Shown here: one piece after another, positions 48,589-61,052 of the stretch | Layout of the letters: every line of letters begins with the position of its first letter | Numbering within the stretch: the first letter of the stretch is position 1 | Source of the DNA: Mesostigma viride | Taxonomy: Eukaryota > Streptophyta > Mesostigmatophyceae > Mesostigmatales > Mesostigmataceae | DNA length: 62,000 nucleotides | NCBI GenBank assembly: GCA_009746045.1 | Contig: RPFO01000090.1 | Location: 767,298 to 829,297 of the forward strand | Reading direction: 5' to 3' | Translations under genes and position numbers: made by a program | Notes under the pieces: model-generated | Seen by the model: only the letters and a program-made list of their open reading frames with translations | What the model was told of the DNA's origin: nothing | The model's database searches: none

Positions 48589-50235
48589 CTAGTCACGGTG
48601 GGCGCGGCCGCCACGTCCGTTGCGTCCGGCGCCGCCACGGATGTCCAGGCCGGTGTTGTGAGTGACCCCGGTGGCTGCCGGCCGGGCGCGCTTAGTTCCT
48701 TGCCCCGGCGCCTCCGTGTCCATGTGTTCCCCGATCTCGTCCCCCTCCTCAAGATTCTCCGGTAGGCTGAGCTCTGCCCCGTTGGCGGCGTTGGGAATGT
48801 GCAGCGGCGATCCCGGTGGCTCGGTGTCCGCGGTTGGCTGGTCCTTGCGGCGGACAGGCCTGTACTGTGGCCAGGGGGTGCTGCTGCCCTCGAAAAGTTG
48901 CTTCTTGGACGTTAGTAGCCATCGCCCGGCCGCATCCGGTATCTTGCCCGTGTCATCTGGCTGGTATGTGCCTGGGAGGAGGATCTTCACTAGGTCAATT
49001 CCCCTCCTGGGACCCCCATTCTCAACGTGGGCCATGTGAAGGGTGGGGGTTTCCGGGTTGAGTGTGACCAGTGGGTTCAGCGCCAGGCTGTCAATGTGCA
49101 TCTGCGCGTCGGTCCAGAAGTCGAGTGGGCGTTGTGTTTTGTACCCACGAGGTTCCCAGACGTACAGGTAGGGTTCGTTGGCCTCGTTGAGCGGGCAGAA
49201 AATGGAGTCCTCGTTGCCGGTTGAGGTGATGAGAAGGTGGAGCTTGAGGGCAATCCTTGCCCCCGCCGGCATACCCAGGTCGTGACAGACCCTCCAGTCG
49301 GCCAGTCCGTTCCAGAGGAAGCGGTTGATATCCTCTCCCATGGTTGTGTTCCGGCTGCCGTTGGGATCCTGGGCATTATCGGGGCGCGGTGTGGGGCCGA
49401 GGTTGGCATGAGCCATGCGGTCCTTCTTAGCCCTGTTAGCCGTGGACCTGTGCGGGCAGTCCTTAGGCTCATGTTCCCGGCTCCTCATGCAGCTGGTGCA
49501 CACCGGGCGCTCCATGTCGATCTGCGTGGTGATCTTGTGGTTGCTGGCGATCTTGCCGGAGTTGTCGTGAGTTTGCACCGTGATGATGTCCGGAATGCAG
49601 CGGGGCCCATCCTCCGAGTAGCCGCCCGGCATGCCGTAGATCAGGTTTAGACCGTCTCCTGTAAGCCCACGTGCCGGGTCGAAGTTGGGTGTGAACCCCA
49701 TGGCTGCGGAGTTCACCTTGATTTCTTCTTTTGCGGCCCGTGATGCTTTGCCTTGAACGGATTCCTCGTAGAGCGCCGGGTTCGACGGCGTGCCCCAGGG
49801 TCTGATAAGCATAGGTATCACCGCAATGTCGCGTGTTTCTGCCGGTAAGTGCGACAGAGTGAGGGTGAATTCGGCACCACTGTACTCGGGCTGGTACTTG
49901 TGAAGCCGGAAGACCTTGGGGCCCACCATGATGGACGGGTTGCCCTTGCCGTGGACGTAAGCTTTAAGAACTGCCTCAGCAGCTTCTGCGGATGGGAAGC
50001 GTACATGGAAGTTTGGTTGGTTTTTTACGCCGCCCACTATTATACCGCCCCGCTCGGCCATCAGCTTCCTCAGCTCATTCCTGTCAGAGACCGAAGCATC
50101 CATGCCGTGTAGGATGATGACCAAGATTTTCTCTGTAGATGCTTGAAGCGCAGCTTTCAATTCAGGGGACGGTGGAACTTTGCCATGGACAAGGTCGGTG
50201 TGGCTCATGGCGTACGGGGCCTGCGGGGCAACCAT
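48589..50235 (-). CDS. LINE ORF1: RRM-like nucleic-acid-binding protein
   Basis: The first true ATG in frame is at 50235 (MVAPQAPYAMSH). A second, MSHTDL at 50208, resembles the MSQL start of ORF2. 548 residues. Residues ~35-110 (KILVIILHGM; GGIIVGGVKNQPNFHVRFPS; AEAAEAVLKAYV) look like an RRM-type fold. A CCHC-type site C246-x2-C249-x5-H255-x4-C260 follows. The tail is Gly/Arg-rich. ORF1 proteins bind the LINE RNA. Its stop lies 27 bases before the ORF2 ATG, so ORF2 may be translated by reinitiation. Confidence 0.85.
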   Translation of the reverse strand: MVAPQAPYAMSHTDLVHGKVPPSPELKAALQASTEKILVIILHGMDASVSDRNELRKLMAERGGIIVGGVKNQPNFHVRFPSAEAAEAVLKAYVHGKGNPSIMVGPKVFRLHKYQPEYSGAEFTLTLSHLPAETRDIAVIPMLIRPWGTPSNPALYEESVQGKASRAAKEEIKVNSAAMGFTPNFDPARGLTGDGLNLIYGMPGGYSEDGPRCIPDIITVQTHDNSGKIASNHKITTQIDMERPVCTSCMRSREHEPKDCPHRSTANRAKKDRMAHANLGPTPRPDNAQDPNGSRNTTMGEDINRFLWNGLADWRVCHDLGMPAGARIALKLHLLITSTGNEDSIFCPLNEANEPYLYVWEPRGYKTQRPLDFWTDAQMHIDSLALNPLVTLNPETPTLHMAHVENGGPRRGIDLVKILLPGTYQPDDTGKIPDAAGRWLLTSKKQLFEGSSTPWPQYRPVRRKDQPTADTEPPGSPLHIPNAANGAELSLPENLEEGDEIGEHMDTEAPGQGTKRARPAATGVTHNTGLDIRGGAGRNGRGGRAHRD

Positions 50236-50256
50236 GGAAAAGCGCAGACAAACCAC

Positions 50257-51844
50257 AAACGAGGAAGAATGTCAGTGTCGGGTGGTGGTGGGGTGCCGGA
50301 ATTGAGCTGATGGGTGATGACCATGGGTGGAAGCCTCATTGCCTTGCCGTGTCTAGCAATGACGGCAGATCTCAGGGGGGGGTTTCTAGGCGAAGTCGAA
50401 TCGCCAGGGAAGGCGTTAGTGGTTCCTCCACTAAAGCGCCAGTGCATGGTAATTCCGTAACCAGGGGTTAAAGTGTGTCGTCCGCACCTGCGGTAAGGGG
50501 GTATTTGCATAGTCAGGAAACCCAGCACCTGCCGGGTATGCACTGACCATAGCTTGTACCGTCCTGAGTATGTTTACAATGTACAAACGGGTGGCCACGC
50601 ACCTCATATGTGTTCATCATCCCTCCAGCATGGCCAGCCTTGTAAATATGTTCATAGCCTTGACGATGGTAGCCCTAACATGCCTAAGCAGCATTTCCTA
50701 TGTTTCTCCCAGGTTAGAGTGTAAGGTTGATGCCAACCAAGCTAATCAGCTCAACAACACCTCCTAAACTGTCCTCCCCGGCATGGATGACAAACTGGGA
50801 CTATGGAGGGCAAGGAACCAAGTAGGAACATGGTGTATATAGCTTGCATGCAGTCATGCATGTCAACCATGGTTGGCTCAGCACATTGTAGTCTTGTCAC
50901 ATCATCATAACAAAGGAAAGCTCAAACAACCATTGGTGCCAGCTATCTACATGCAGTCACACAAATGCAATATCTCCAACATCATCATCACTATAACACT
51001 TCCATCCCTGCACGATAAAATGCAAAGAAACCATTGGCGGCCCTTCAGCGCATGAGCGCTGTGATGCCGCTGCGAAGAGAGGGTGCGTCACTCTCAAACA
51101 ACAAGAAGCGTCCATACGCACAACATCCTTGCCAGAACACGTTTTATGAAATGCCTTATACCTTCCCGAAGAGCTATAATAGGCTGCGACTGAAGCGGCC
51201 CTGATCACGACATCAACGAAAACAATCTAAAGCTGTCAGGTATTCGGCAACACAACGGCAAGCGACGGCAAGCTAGCTGGCGGAAACTGCCCAAAAAGAA
51301 CGCAAAAAAAATCGAACGATGAGCTCATAGAAGAAGGCACTGATAGCATATAACATTCGCGACAAATCTGTAACTCGCCCTCGTAAATCCCTCGCCCAGG
51401 CGCGCAATAACAGCCGTTATTCCATGGACAGGTCAGACACGCACTGCGCAGGTCTGAACAATTACTTACCGATAATGGCCGAAAATATGGCAAAAAGCAC
51501 CAGCTCGGTTTAGAATTCGATGCAACCGCCTGCTTCACGGTCAGAACAACCCCCCAAACCGCGATTTTACAGCCGCTATCATGAATTCTATTTCATTCCG
51601 CGCGACCAAAAAATTCAGATTACCCCCCATGCCGATGGCATAAAAAAACAACAGCGATATTGTAAACCAGCTTATTTCCGCCACAAACTAACATCATAAA
51701 CTCATCGTCTTTTAGATTCGAGTAAAATTTTTGCATTTCGCCTGCCCTAGTGTGGTAGTTTCGCCTGAACGCAGTCGCCATGGCCACTTCCGCAAGGGGT
51801 GCGCGCACCGTGCACGTGAAATTTATGACCTTCGGTACCGGCGC
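50257..51844. other. Spacer, probably including the LINE 5' UTR, no gene seen
   Basis: The first 200-300 bases probably belong to the LINE 5' UTR. Beyond that I see neither coding texture nor repeats. T- and A-rich short frames are not convincing. Confidence 0.4.
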
Positions 51845-51868
51845 GAATTTTTTGGCGCCAAAAAATTC
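51845..51868. repeat. 24-bp perfect palindrome
   Basis: GAATTTTTTGGC followed by its exact reverse complement GCCAAAAAATTC (centre GGCGCC). A second small inverted repeat, GGGAC-CA-GTCCC, follows at 51873-51884. Confidence 0.9.
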
Positions 51869-53047
51869 GGAAGGGACCAGTCCCCTTAATTATTAGTTTG
51901 TTTGTTTGGTTACCGAACAACCGTTAAACCGGCTGCGAAATTTAATCATTCTTTGTTTGTTTTGTATAACCCAGCCGGATGCACTGCTCTTACGGCTAGT
52001 AAAAGCACATTTTTCAGCCAGAGATTTAATATTTCTTTGTTTTTTACCGCAAAAGAAGCGCTCTTGGCAGTCAAACAATTTATTTACACTTTCTTTATTT
52101 GTTTGGTAGTTTCAAAAACTACAGGTCAGTACACTCGGGAATCCCCTACTAGTAACTACGATTTATGACGCCCGAAAACTTTGGCCGCGGCCGTAGGCCG
52201 AAAGTGGGGCCGTCCCCCGCGCCCCCTAGCGCGGGAGCGGACGACGTCCAGAACCGTAGGGAGATGGCCAGTCGGCGTAGTACAAAGAAATTCCCGAACC
52301 TTGGAGATCGAGTCTCACATCTCCTGAACGGGTGCTGAAACGCTGAACACGTTCAGGGTTTCGCGGGCAGGTGGGGCGTCTCGCCAGTCCGCGCGGCCTC
52401 AGGACGGTACGGCGCGTTGACTCTTTTAACCGTCAAACAAAAAGTCGCGAACTGATATCTGTACTAAAACTTTTCAGGGATACCCGTTGCACCACTTTGG
52501 GCGGGGACCAACCGGTGCACGCCGTTTCGAATAACGCGCTCGAATTTAGGGCCACAACGTCAATGGAATGCGATTTTCTGAACGGATGGATCAAATTTGC
52601 AGGACGGTTGGAAGGTTCAGAGCCGAACTGGCGTTCAGTCAGGGTGGGGCGAAATAGTTCAGGATAAAATTTGTCAGAATTTCACTGGCGATACGAACGT
52701 AACGAAATTTCCAAGTATCCGACGCCGAAATATCATTGTTGTATCGAATGGTATGCTGAAATTCATTGTGGTTCAGTCCGAGCTGACAAATTTGTCAGAA
52801 ATTTCAATTTCGATACGAACGTGACGAAATTTCCAAGTATCTCACGCTCGGAGAGCTTCTACAGGTGTTCACGGGGAAGGGTCCGTTGCGCGTGGCGCAC
52901 GGAGGCGGTTCGTCCCGGTCGGAATCGTCCGCTCGCGCGTCCTCCGTGGAAGGGTCTTGGCGCGTCGCGCGGGCCGGTGCGGTTGGCGCCCAGAAGGTCG
53001 ACTATCGGCCTCTGGGCCGCTAGCGGCGAGTCACGTCCTCTCAAGTC

Positions 53048-53087
53048 GGGGAGGGGGGGCGATAGCCCCCCCTCCCCCACTTTTTTC
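53048..53087 (+). terminator. Perfect hairpin plus T6 ending each 1-kb unit
   Basis: GGGGAGGGGGGGC, loop GATA, GCCCCCCCTCCCC, then CAC and TTTTTT. The same structure recurs near 54028, 55098, 56079, 57027, 58095, 59078, 60026 and 61009. The length of the G and C runs varies by one between units. A stable hairpin followed by T6 looks like a transcription end of RNA polymerase III type, or a processing signal. That function is inference. Confidence 0.45.
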
Positions 53088-54076
53088 TTGTCCCCTAATG
53101 TAACTACGATTTATGAAGCCCGAAAACTTTGGCCGAGGCCGTAGGCCGGAGGTGGGGCCGTCCCCCGCGCCCCCTAGCGCGGGAGCGGACGACGTCCAGG
53201 ACCGTAGCGAGATGGCCAATCGCGTAGTACAAAGAAAATCCCCAAACCTTGGAGATCGAGTCTGAGGTATTCTGAACGGGTGCTGAAACGCTGAACACGT
53301 TCAGGGTTTCGCGGGCAGGTGGGGTGTCTCGCCAATCCGCGCGGCCTCAGGACGGTACGGCGCGTTGACTTATTTAACCGTCAAACAAAAAGTCGCGAAC
53401 CGATATCTGTACTAAAACTTCTTTAGGCACAGGACGTGGGGTGTCAAATTTGATAAGCAAGCGAGACGAAATGACAGTTACGTGCTGAACGGAAACGTTC
53501 GCGTCTGAACAGGGGAAATAGAATCAAACGAGACGGAATTTTCCGTTACGAACGAAAACGTTCATAGCGTTGCTGAACGGAAACGCAAAATTATATTTAG
53601 TATATCGAATGGTATGCGGAAATTGATTGTGGTTCAGTCCGAGCGGAGAAATTTGTCAGAATTTCACTTGAAATACGACCGTAAGGAAATTTCCAAGTAT
53701 CTGAGGCTGAAATATCTCTAAAGTATATCGAATGGTATGCTGAAATTCCTTGTGGTCAAGTCCGAGCTGAAAATTTGTCAGAATTGCATTTTCGATACGA
53801 ACGTGACGAAATTTCCAAGTATCTCACGCTCGGAGAGCTTCCACGGCGTTCACGGGGAAGGGTCCGTTGCGCGTGGCGCACGGCGGCGGTTCGTCCCGGT
53901 CGGAATCGTCCGCCCGCGCGTCCTCCGTGGAAGGGTCTTGGCGCGTCGCGCGGGCCGGTGCGGTTGGCGCCCAGAAGGTCGACTATCGGCCTCTGGGCCG
54001 CTAGCGGCGAGTCACGTCCTCTCAAGTCGGGGAGGGGGGGCGATAGCCCCCCTCCCCCACTTTTTTCTTGTCCCCT

Positions 54077-57074
54077 ACTAGTAACTACGATTTATGACGC
54101 CCGAAAACTTTGGCCGAGGCCGTAGGCCGAAAGTGGGGCCGTCCCCCGCGCCCCCTAGCGCGGGAGCGGACGACGTCCAGAACCGTAGGGAGATGGCCAG
54201 TCGGCGTAGTACAAAGAAATTCCCGAACCTTGGAGATCGAGTCTCATTTCTCCTGAACGGGTGCTGAAACGCTGAACACGTTCAGGGTTTCGCGGGCAGG
54301 TGGGGCGTCTCGCCAGTCCGCGCGGCCTCAGGACGGTACGGCGCGTTGACTCTTTTAACCGTCAAACAAAAAGTCGCGAACTGATATCTGTACTAAAACT
54401 TTTCAGGGATACCCGTTGCACCACTTTGGGCGGGGACCAACCGGTGCACGCCGTTTCGAATAACGCGCTCGAATTTAGGGCCACAACGTCAATGGAATGC
54501 GATTTTCTGAACGGATGGATCAAATTTGCAGGACGGTTGGAAGGTTCAGAGCCGAACTGGCGTTCAGTCAGGGTGGGGCGAAATAGTTCAGGATAAAATT
54601 TGTCAGAATTTCACTGGCGATACGAACGTAACGAAATTTCCAAGTATCCGACGCCGAAATATCATTGTTGTATCGAATGGTATGCTGAAATTCATTGTGG
54701 TTCAGTCCGAGCTGACAAATTTGTCAGAAATTTCAATTTCGATACGAACGTGACGAAATTTCCAAGTATCTGAGGCTGAAATATCTCTAAAGTATATCGA
54801 ATGGTATGCTGAAATTCCTTGTGGTCAAGTCCGAGCTGAAAATTTGTCAGAATTGCATTTTCGATACGAACGTGACGAAATTTCCAAGTATCTCACGCTC
54901 GGAGAGCTTCCACGGCGTTCACGGGGAAGGGTCCGTTGCGCGTGGCGCACGGCGGCGGTTCGTCCCGGTCGGAATCGTCCGCCCGCGCGTCCTCCGTGGA
55001 AGGGTCTTGGCGCGTCGCGCGGGCCGGTGCGGTTGGCGCCCAGAAGGTCGACTATCGGCCTCTGGGCCGCTAGCGGCGAGTCACGTCCTCTCAAGTCGGG
55101 GAGGGGGGCGATAGCCCCCCCTCCCCCACTTTTTTCTTGTCCCCTACTAGTAACTACGATTTATGAAGCCCGAAAACTTTGGCCGAGGCCGTAGGCCGAA
55201 GGTGGGGCCGTCCCCCGCGCCCCCTAGCGCGGGAGCGGACGCCGTCCAGGACCGTAGCGAGATGGCCAATCGGCGTAGTACAAAGAAATCCCCAAACCTT
55301 GGAGATCGAGTGTCGTGTTTTCCTGAACGGGTGCTGAAATGCTGAACACGTTCAGACTTTCGCGGGCAGGTGGGGCGTCTCGCCAGTCCGCGCGGCCTCA
55401 GGACGGTACGGCGCGTTGACTTATTTAACCGTCAAACAAAAAGTCGCGAACCGATATCTGTACTAAAACTTCTTTAGGCACAGGACGTGGGGTGTCAAAT
55501 TTGATAAGCAAGCGAGACGAAATGACAGTTACGTGCTGAACGGAAACGTTCGCGTCTGAACAGGGGAAATAGAATCAAACGAGACGGAATTTTCCGTTAC
55601 GAACGAAAACGTTCATAGCGTTGCTGAACGGAAACGCAAAATTATATTTAGTATATCGAATGGTATGCGGAAATTGATTGTGGTTCAGTCCGAGCGGAGA
55701 AATTTGTCAGAATTTCACTTGAAATACGACCGTAAGGAAATTTCCAAGTATCTGAGGCTGAAATATCTCTAAAGTATATCGAATGGTATGCTGAAATTCC
55801 TTGTGGTCAAGTCCGAGCTGAAAATTTGTCAGAATTGCATTTTCGATACGAACGTGACGAAATTTCCAAGTATCTCACGCTCGGAGAGCTTCCACGGCGT
55901 TCACGGGGAAGGGTCCGTTGCGCGTGGCGCACGGCGGCGGTTCGTCCCGGTCGGAATCGTCCGCCCGCGCGTCCTCCGTGGAAGGGTCTTGGCGCGTCGC
56001 GCGGGCCGGTGCGGTTGGCGCCCAGAAGGTCGACTATCGGCCTCTGGGCCGCTAGCGGCGAGTCACGTCCTCTCAAGTCGGGGAGGGGGGGCGATAGCCC
56101 CCCCTCCCCCACTTTTTTCTTGTCCCCTACTAGTAACTACGATTTATGACGCCCGAAAACTTTGGCCGAGGCCGTAGGCCGAAAGTGGGGCCGTCCCCCG
56201 CGCCCCCTAGCGCGGGAGCGGACGACGTCCAGAACCGTAGGGAGATGGCCAGTCGGCGTAGTACAAAGAAATTCCCGAACCTTGGAGATCGAGTCTCACA
56301 TCTCCTGAACGGGTGCTGAAACGCTGAACACGTTCAGGGTTTCGCGGGCAGGTGGGGCGTCTCGCCAGTCCGCGCGGCCTCAGGACGGTACGGCGCGTTG
56401 ACTCTTTTAACCGTCAAACAAAAAGTCGCGAACTGATATCTGTACTAAAACTTTTCAGGGATACCCGTTGCACCACTTTGGGCGGGGACCAACCGGTGCA
56501 CGCCGTTTCGAATAACGCGCTCGAATTTAGGGCCACAACGTCAATGGAATGCGATTTTCTGAACGGATGGATCAAATTTGCAGGACGGTTGGAAGGTTCA
56601 GAGCCGAACTGGCGTTCAGTCAGGGTGGGGCGAAATAGTTCAGGATAAAATTTGTCAGAATTTCACTGGCGATACGAACGTAACGAAATTTCCAAGTATC
56701 CGACGCCGAAATATCATTGTTGTATCGAATGGTATGCTGAAATTCATTGTGGTTCAGTCCGAGCTGACAAATTTGTCAGAAATTTCAATTTCGATACGAA
56801 CGTGACGAAATTTCCAAGTATCTCACGCTCGGAGAGCTTCCACGGTGTTCACGGGGAAGGGTCCGTTGCGCGTGGCGCACGGAGGCGGTTCGTCCCGGTC
56901 GGAATCGTCCGCCCGCGCGTCCTCCGTGGAAGGGTCTTGGCGCGTCGCGCGGGCCGGTGCGGTTGGCGCCCAGAAGGTCGACTATCGGCCTCTGGGCCGC
57001 TAGCGGCGAGTCACGTCCTCTCAAGTCGGGGAGGGGGGCGATAGCCCCCCTCCCCCACTTTTTTCTTGTCCCCT
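54077..57074 (+). repeat. Higher-order repeat copy 1 (long-middle-short)
   Basis: Three units of 1069, 983 and 946 bp, 2998 bp in total, matching the next 3000 bp unit by unit. Confidence 0.9.
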
Positions 57075-60074
57075 ACTAGTAACTACGATTTATGACGCCC
57101 GAAAACTTTGGCCGCGGCCGTAGGCCGAAAGTGGGGCCGTCCCCCGCGCCCCCTAGCGCGGGAGCGGACGACGTCCAGAACCGTAGGGAGATGGCCAGTC
57201 GGCGTAGTACAAAGAAATTCCCGAACCTTGGAGATCGAGTCTCACATCTCCTGAACGGGTGCTGAAACGCTGAACACGTTCAGGGTTTCGCGGGCAGGTG
57301 GGGCGTCTCGCCAGTCCGCGCGGCCTCAGGACGGTACGGCGCGTTGACTCTTTTAACCGTCAAACAAAAAGTCGCGAACTGATATCTGTACTAAAACTTT
57401 TCAGGGATACCCGTTGCACCACTTTGGGCGGGGACCAACCGGTGCACGCCGTTTCGAATAACGCGCTCGAATTTAGGGCCACAACGTCAATGGAATGCGA
57501 TTTTCTGAACGGATGGATCAAATTTGCAGGACGGTTGGAAGGTTCAGAGCCGAACTGGCGTTCAGTCAGGGTGGGGCGAAATAGTTCAGGATAAAATTTG
57601 TCAGAATTTCACTGGCGATACGAACGTAACGAAATTTCCAAGTATCCGACGCCGAAATATCATTGTTGTATCGAATGGTATGCTGAAATTCATTGTGGTT
57701 CAGTCCGAGCTGACAAATTTGTCAGAAATTTCAATTTCGATACGAACGTGACGAAATTTCCAAGTATCTGAGGCTGAAATATCTCTAAAGTATATCGAAT
57801 GGTATGCTGAAATTCCTTGTGGTCAAGTCCGAGCTGAAAATTTGTCAGAATTGCATTTTCGATACGAACGTGACGAAATTTCCAAGTATCTCACGCTCGG
57901 AGAGCTTCCACGGCGTTCACGGGGAAGGGTCCGTTGCGCGTGGCGCACGGCGGCGGTTCGTCCCGGTCGGAATCGTCCGCCCGCGCGTCCTCCGTGGAAG
58001 GGTCTTGGCGCGTCGCGCGGGCCGGTGCGGTTGGCGCCCAGAAGGTCGACTATCGGCCTCTGGGCCGCTAGCGGCGAGTCACGTCCTCTCAAGTCGGGGA
58101 GGGGGGGCGATAGCCCCCCCTCCCCCACTTTTTTCTTGTCCCCTACTAGTAACTACGATTTATGAAGCCCGAAAACTTTGGCCGAGGCCGTAGGCCGAAG
58201 GTGGGGCCGTCCCCCGCGCCCCCTAGCGCGGGAGCGGACGCCGTCCAGGACCGTAGCGAGATGGCCAATCGGCGTAGTACAAAGAAATCCCCAAACCTTG
58301 GAGATCGAGTGTCGTGTTTTCCTGAACGGGTGCTGAAACGCTGAACACGTTCAGACTTTCGCGGGCAGGTGGGGCGTCTCGCCAGTCCGCGCGGCCTCAG
58401 GACGGTACGGCGCGTTGACTTTTTTAACCGTCAAACAAAAAGTCGCGAACCGATATCTGTACTAAAACTTCTTTAGGCACAGGACGTGGGGTGTCAAATT
58501 TGATAAGCAAGCGAGACGAAATGACAGTTACGTGCTGAACGGAAACGTTCGCGTCTGAACAGGGGAAATAGAATCAAACGAGACGGAATTTTCCGTTACG
58601 AACGAAAACGTTCATAGCGTTGCTGAACGGAAACGCAAAATTATATTTAGTATATCGAATGGTATGCGGAAATTGATTGTGGTTCAGTCCGAGCGGAGAA
58701 ATTTGTCAGAATTTCACTTGAAATACGACCGTAAGGAAATTTCCAAGTATCTGAGGCTGAAATATCTCTAAAGTATATCGAATGGTATGCTGAAATTCCT
58801 TGTGGTCAAGTCCGAGCTGAAAATTTGTCAGAATTGCATTTTCGATACGAACGTGACGAAATTTCCAAGTATCTCACGCTCGGAGAGCTTCCACGGCGTT
58901 CACGGGGAAGGGTCCGTTGCGCGTGGCGCACGGCGGCGGTTCGTCCCGGTCGGAATCGTCCGCCCGCGCGTCCTCCGTGGAAGGGTCTTGGCGCGTCGCG
59001 CGGGCCGGTGCGGTTGGCGCCCAGAAGGTCGACTATCGGCCTCTGGGCCGCTAGCGGCGAGTCACGTCCTCTCAAGTCGGGGAGGGGGGGCGATAGCCCC
59101 CCTCCCCCACTTTTTTCTTGTCCCCTACTAGTAACTACGATTTATGACGCCCGAAAACTTTGGCCGAGGCCGTAGGCCGAAAGTGGGGCCGTCCCCCGCG
59201 CCCCCTAGCGCGGGAGCGGACGACGTCCAGAACCGTAGGGAGATGGCCAGTCGGCGTAGTACAAAGAAATTCCCGAACCTTGGAGATCGAGTCTCACATC
59301 TCCTGAACGGGTGCTGAAACGCTGAACACGTTCAGGGTTTCGCGGGCAGGTGGGGCGTCTCGCCAGTCCGCGCGGCCTCAGGACGGTACGGCGCGTTGAC
59401 TCTTTTAACCGTCAAACAAAAAGTCGCGAACTGATATCTGTACTAAAACTTTTCAGGGATACCCGTTGCACCACTTTGGGCGGGGACCAACCGGTGCACG
59501 CCGTTTCGAATAACGCGCTCGAATTTAGGGCCACAACGTCAATGGAATGCGATTTTCTGAACGGATGGATCAAATTTGCAGGACGGTTGGAAGGTTCAGA
59601 GCCGAACTGGCGTTCAGTCAGGGTGGGGCGAAATAGTTCAGGATAAAATTTGTCAGAATTTCACTGGCGATACGAACGTAACGAAATTTCCAAGTATCCG
59701 ACGCCGAAATATCATTGTTGTATCGAATGGTATGCTGAAATTCATTGTGGTTCAGTCCGAGCTGACAAATTTGTCAGAAATTTCAATTTCGATACGAACG
59801 TGACGAAATTTCCAAGTATCTCACGCTCGGAGAGCTTCCACGGTGTTCACGGGGAAGGGTCCGTTGCGCGTGGCGCACGGAGGCGGTTCGTCCCGGTCGG
59901 AATCGTCCGCTCGCGCGTCCTCCGTGGAAGGGTCTTGGCGCGTCGCGCGGGCCGGTGCGGTTGGCGCCCAGAAGGTCGACTATCGGCCTCTGGGCCGCTA
60001 GCGGCGAGTCACGTCCTCTCAAGTCGGGGAGGGGGGGCGATAGCCCCCCCTCCCCCACTTTTTTCTTGTCCCCT
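57075..60074 (+). repeat. Higher-order repeat copy 2 (long-middle-short)
   Basis: Three units of 1070, 982 and 948 bp in the same order as copy 1. Its last unit and the following one (59127-61052) resemble the first two units of the array (52148-54076), including CCGCTCGCGCG and the GAGGTATTCTG variant. Confidence 0.9.
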
Positions 60075-61052
60075 ACTAGTAACTACGATTTATGACGCCC
60101 GAAAACTTTGGCCGAGGCCGTAGGCCGGAGGTGGGGCCGTCCCCCGCGCCCCCTAGCGCGGGAGCGGACGACGTCCAGGACCGTAGCGAGATGGCCAATC
60201 GCGTAGTACAAAGAAAATCCCCAAACCTTGGAGATCGAGTCTGAGGTATTCTGAACGGGTGCTGAAACGCTGAACACGTTCAGGGTTTCGCGGGCAGGTG
60301 GGGTGTCTCGCCAATCCGCGCGGCCTCAGGACGGTACGGCGCGTTGACTTATTTAACCGTCAAACAAAAAGTCGCGAACCGATATCTGTACTAAAACTTT
60401 TCGGGGCACAGGACGTGGGATGTGAAATTTGATAAGCAAGCGAGACGAAATGACAGTTACGTGCTGAACGGAAACGTTCGCGCCTGAACAGGGGAAATAG
60501 AATCAAACGAGACGGAATTTTCAGTTAGGAACGAAAACGTTCATAGCGTTGCTGAACGGAAACGCAAAATTTTATTTAGTATATCGAATGGTATGCGAAA
60601 ATTGACTGTGGTTCAGTCCGAGCGGAGAAATTCGTCAGATTTTCACTGGAGATACGACCGTAACGAAATTTCCAAGTATCTGACGCCGAAATATCTCTAA
60701 AGTATGTCGAATGGTATGCTGAAATTCATTGTGGTTAAGTGCGAGCTGAAAATTTGTCAGAATTTCATTTTCGATACGAACGTGACGAAATTTCCAAGTA
60801 TCTCACGCTCGGAGAGCTTTCACGGTGTTCACGGGGAAGGGTCCGTTGCGCGTGGCGCACGGCGGCGGTTCGTCCCGGTCGGAATCGTCCGCCCGCGCGT
60901 CCTCCGTGGAAGGGTCTTGGCGCGTCGCGCGGGCCGGTGCGGTTGGCGCCCAGAAGGTCGACTATCGGCCTCTGGGCCGCTAGCGGCGAGTCACGTCCTC
61001 TCAAGTCGGGGAGGGGGGGCGATAGCCCCCCCTCCCCCACTTTTTTCTTGTC

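Larger units (their letters stand above)
43886..50256 (-). mobile_element. Apparently intact autonomous LINE
   Basis: Reading on the - strand: 5' region, ORF1 (548 residues), 27-base gap, ORF2 (1468 residues) without any break, 3' UTR and a (TTG)n tail. Both frames are open and all EN and RT catalytic motifs are present. The exact 5' end is not determined (sequence beyond 50256 shows no mark), and no target duplication was identified. The fragment at 14875-16101 is a diverged relative. Confidence 0.85.
52148..61052 (+). repeat. Nine-unit tandem array of about 1-kb repeats
   Basis: Units start at 52148, 53098, 54077, 55146, 56129, 57075, 58145, 59127 and 60075, with lengths of about 950, 979, 1069, 983, 946, 1070, 982, 948 and 978. 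Each begins ACTACGATTTATGA(C/A)GCC and ends with a G/C hairpin plus T6. Three unit types exist: short, middle (with GACGTGGGGTGTCAAATTTG) and long (with an extra ~110-bp subrepeat ending CCAAGTATC). The last ~250 bases of each unit are the most constant. Frames inside are shared only because the DNA is repeated, and most lack an ATG. Confidence 0.95.

Noticed and set aside
52148-61052. Ribosomal DNA intergenic spacer
   Set aside because: No rRNA gene sequence lies in the window. Unit size and terminator-like hairpins would fit, but nothing links them to rDNA.
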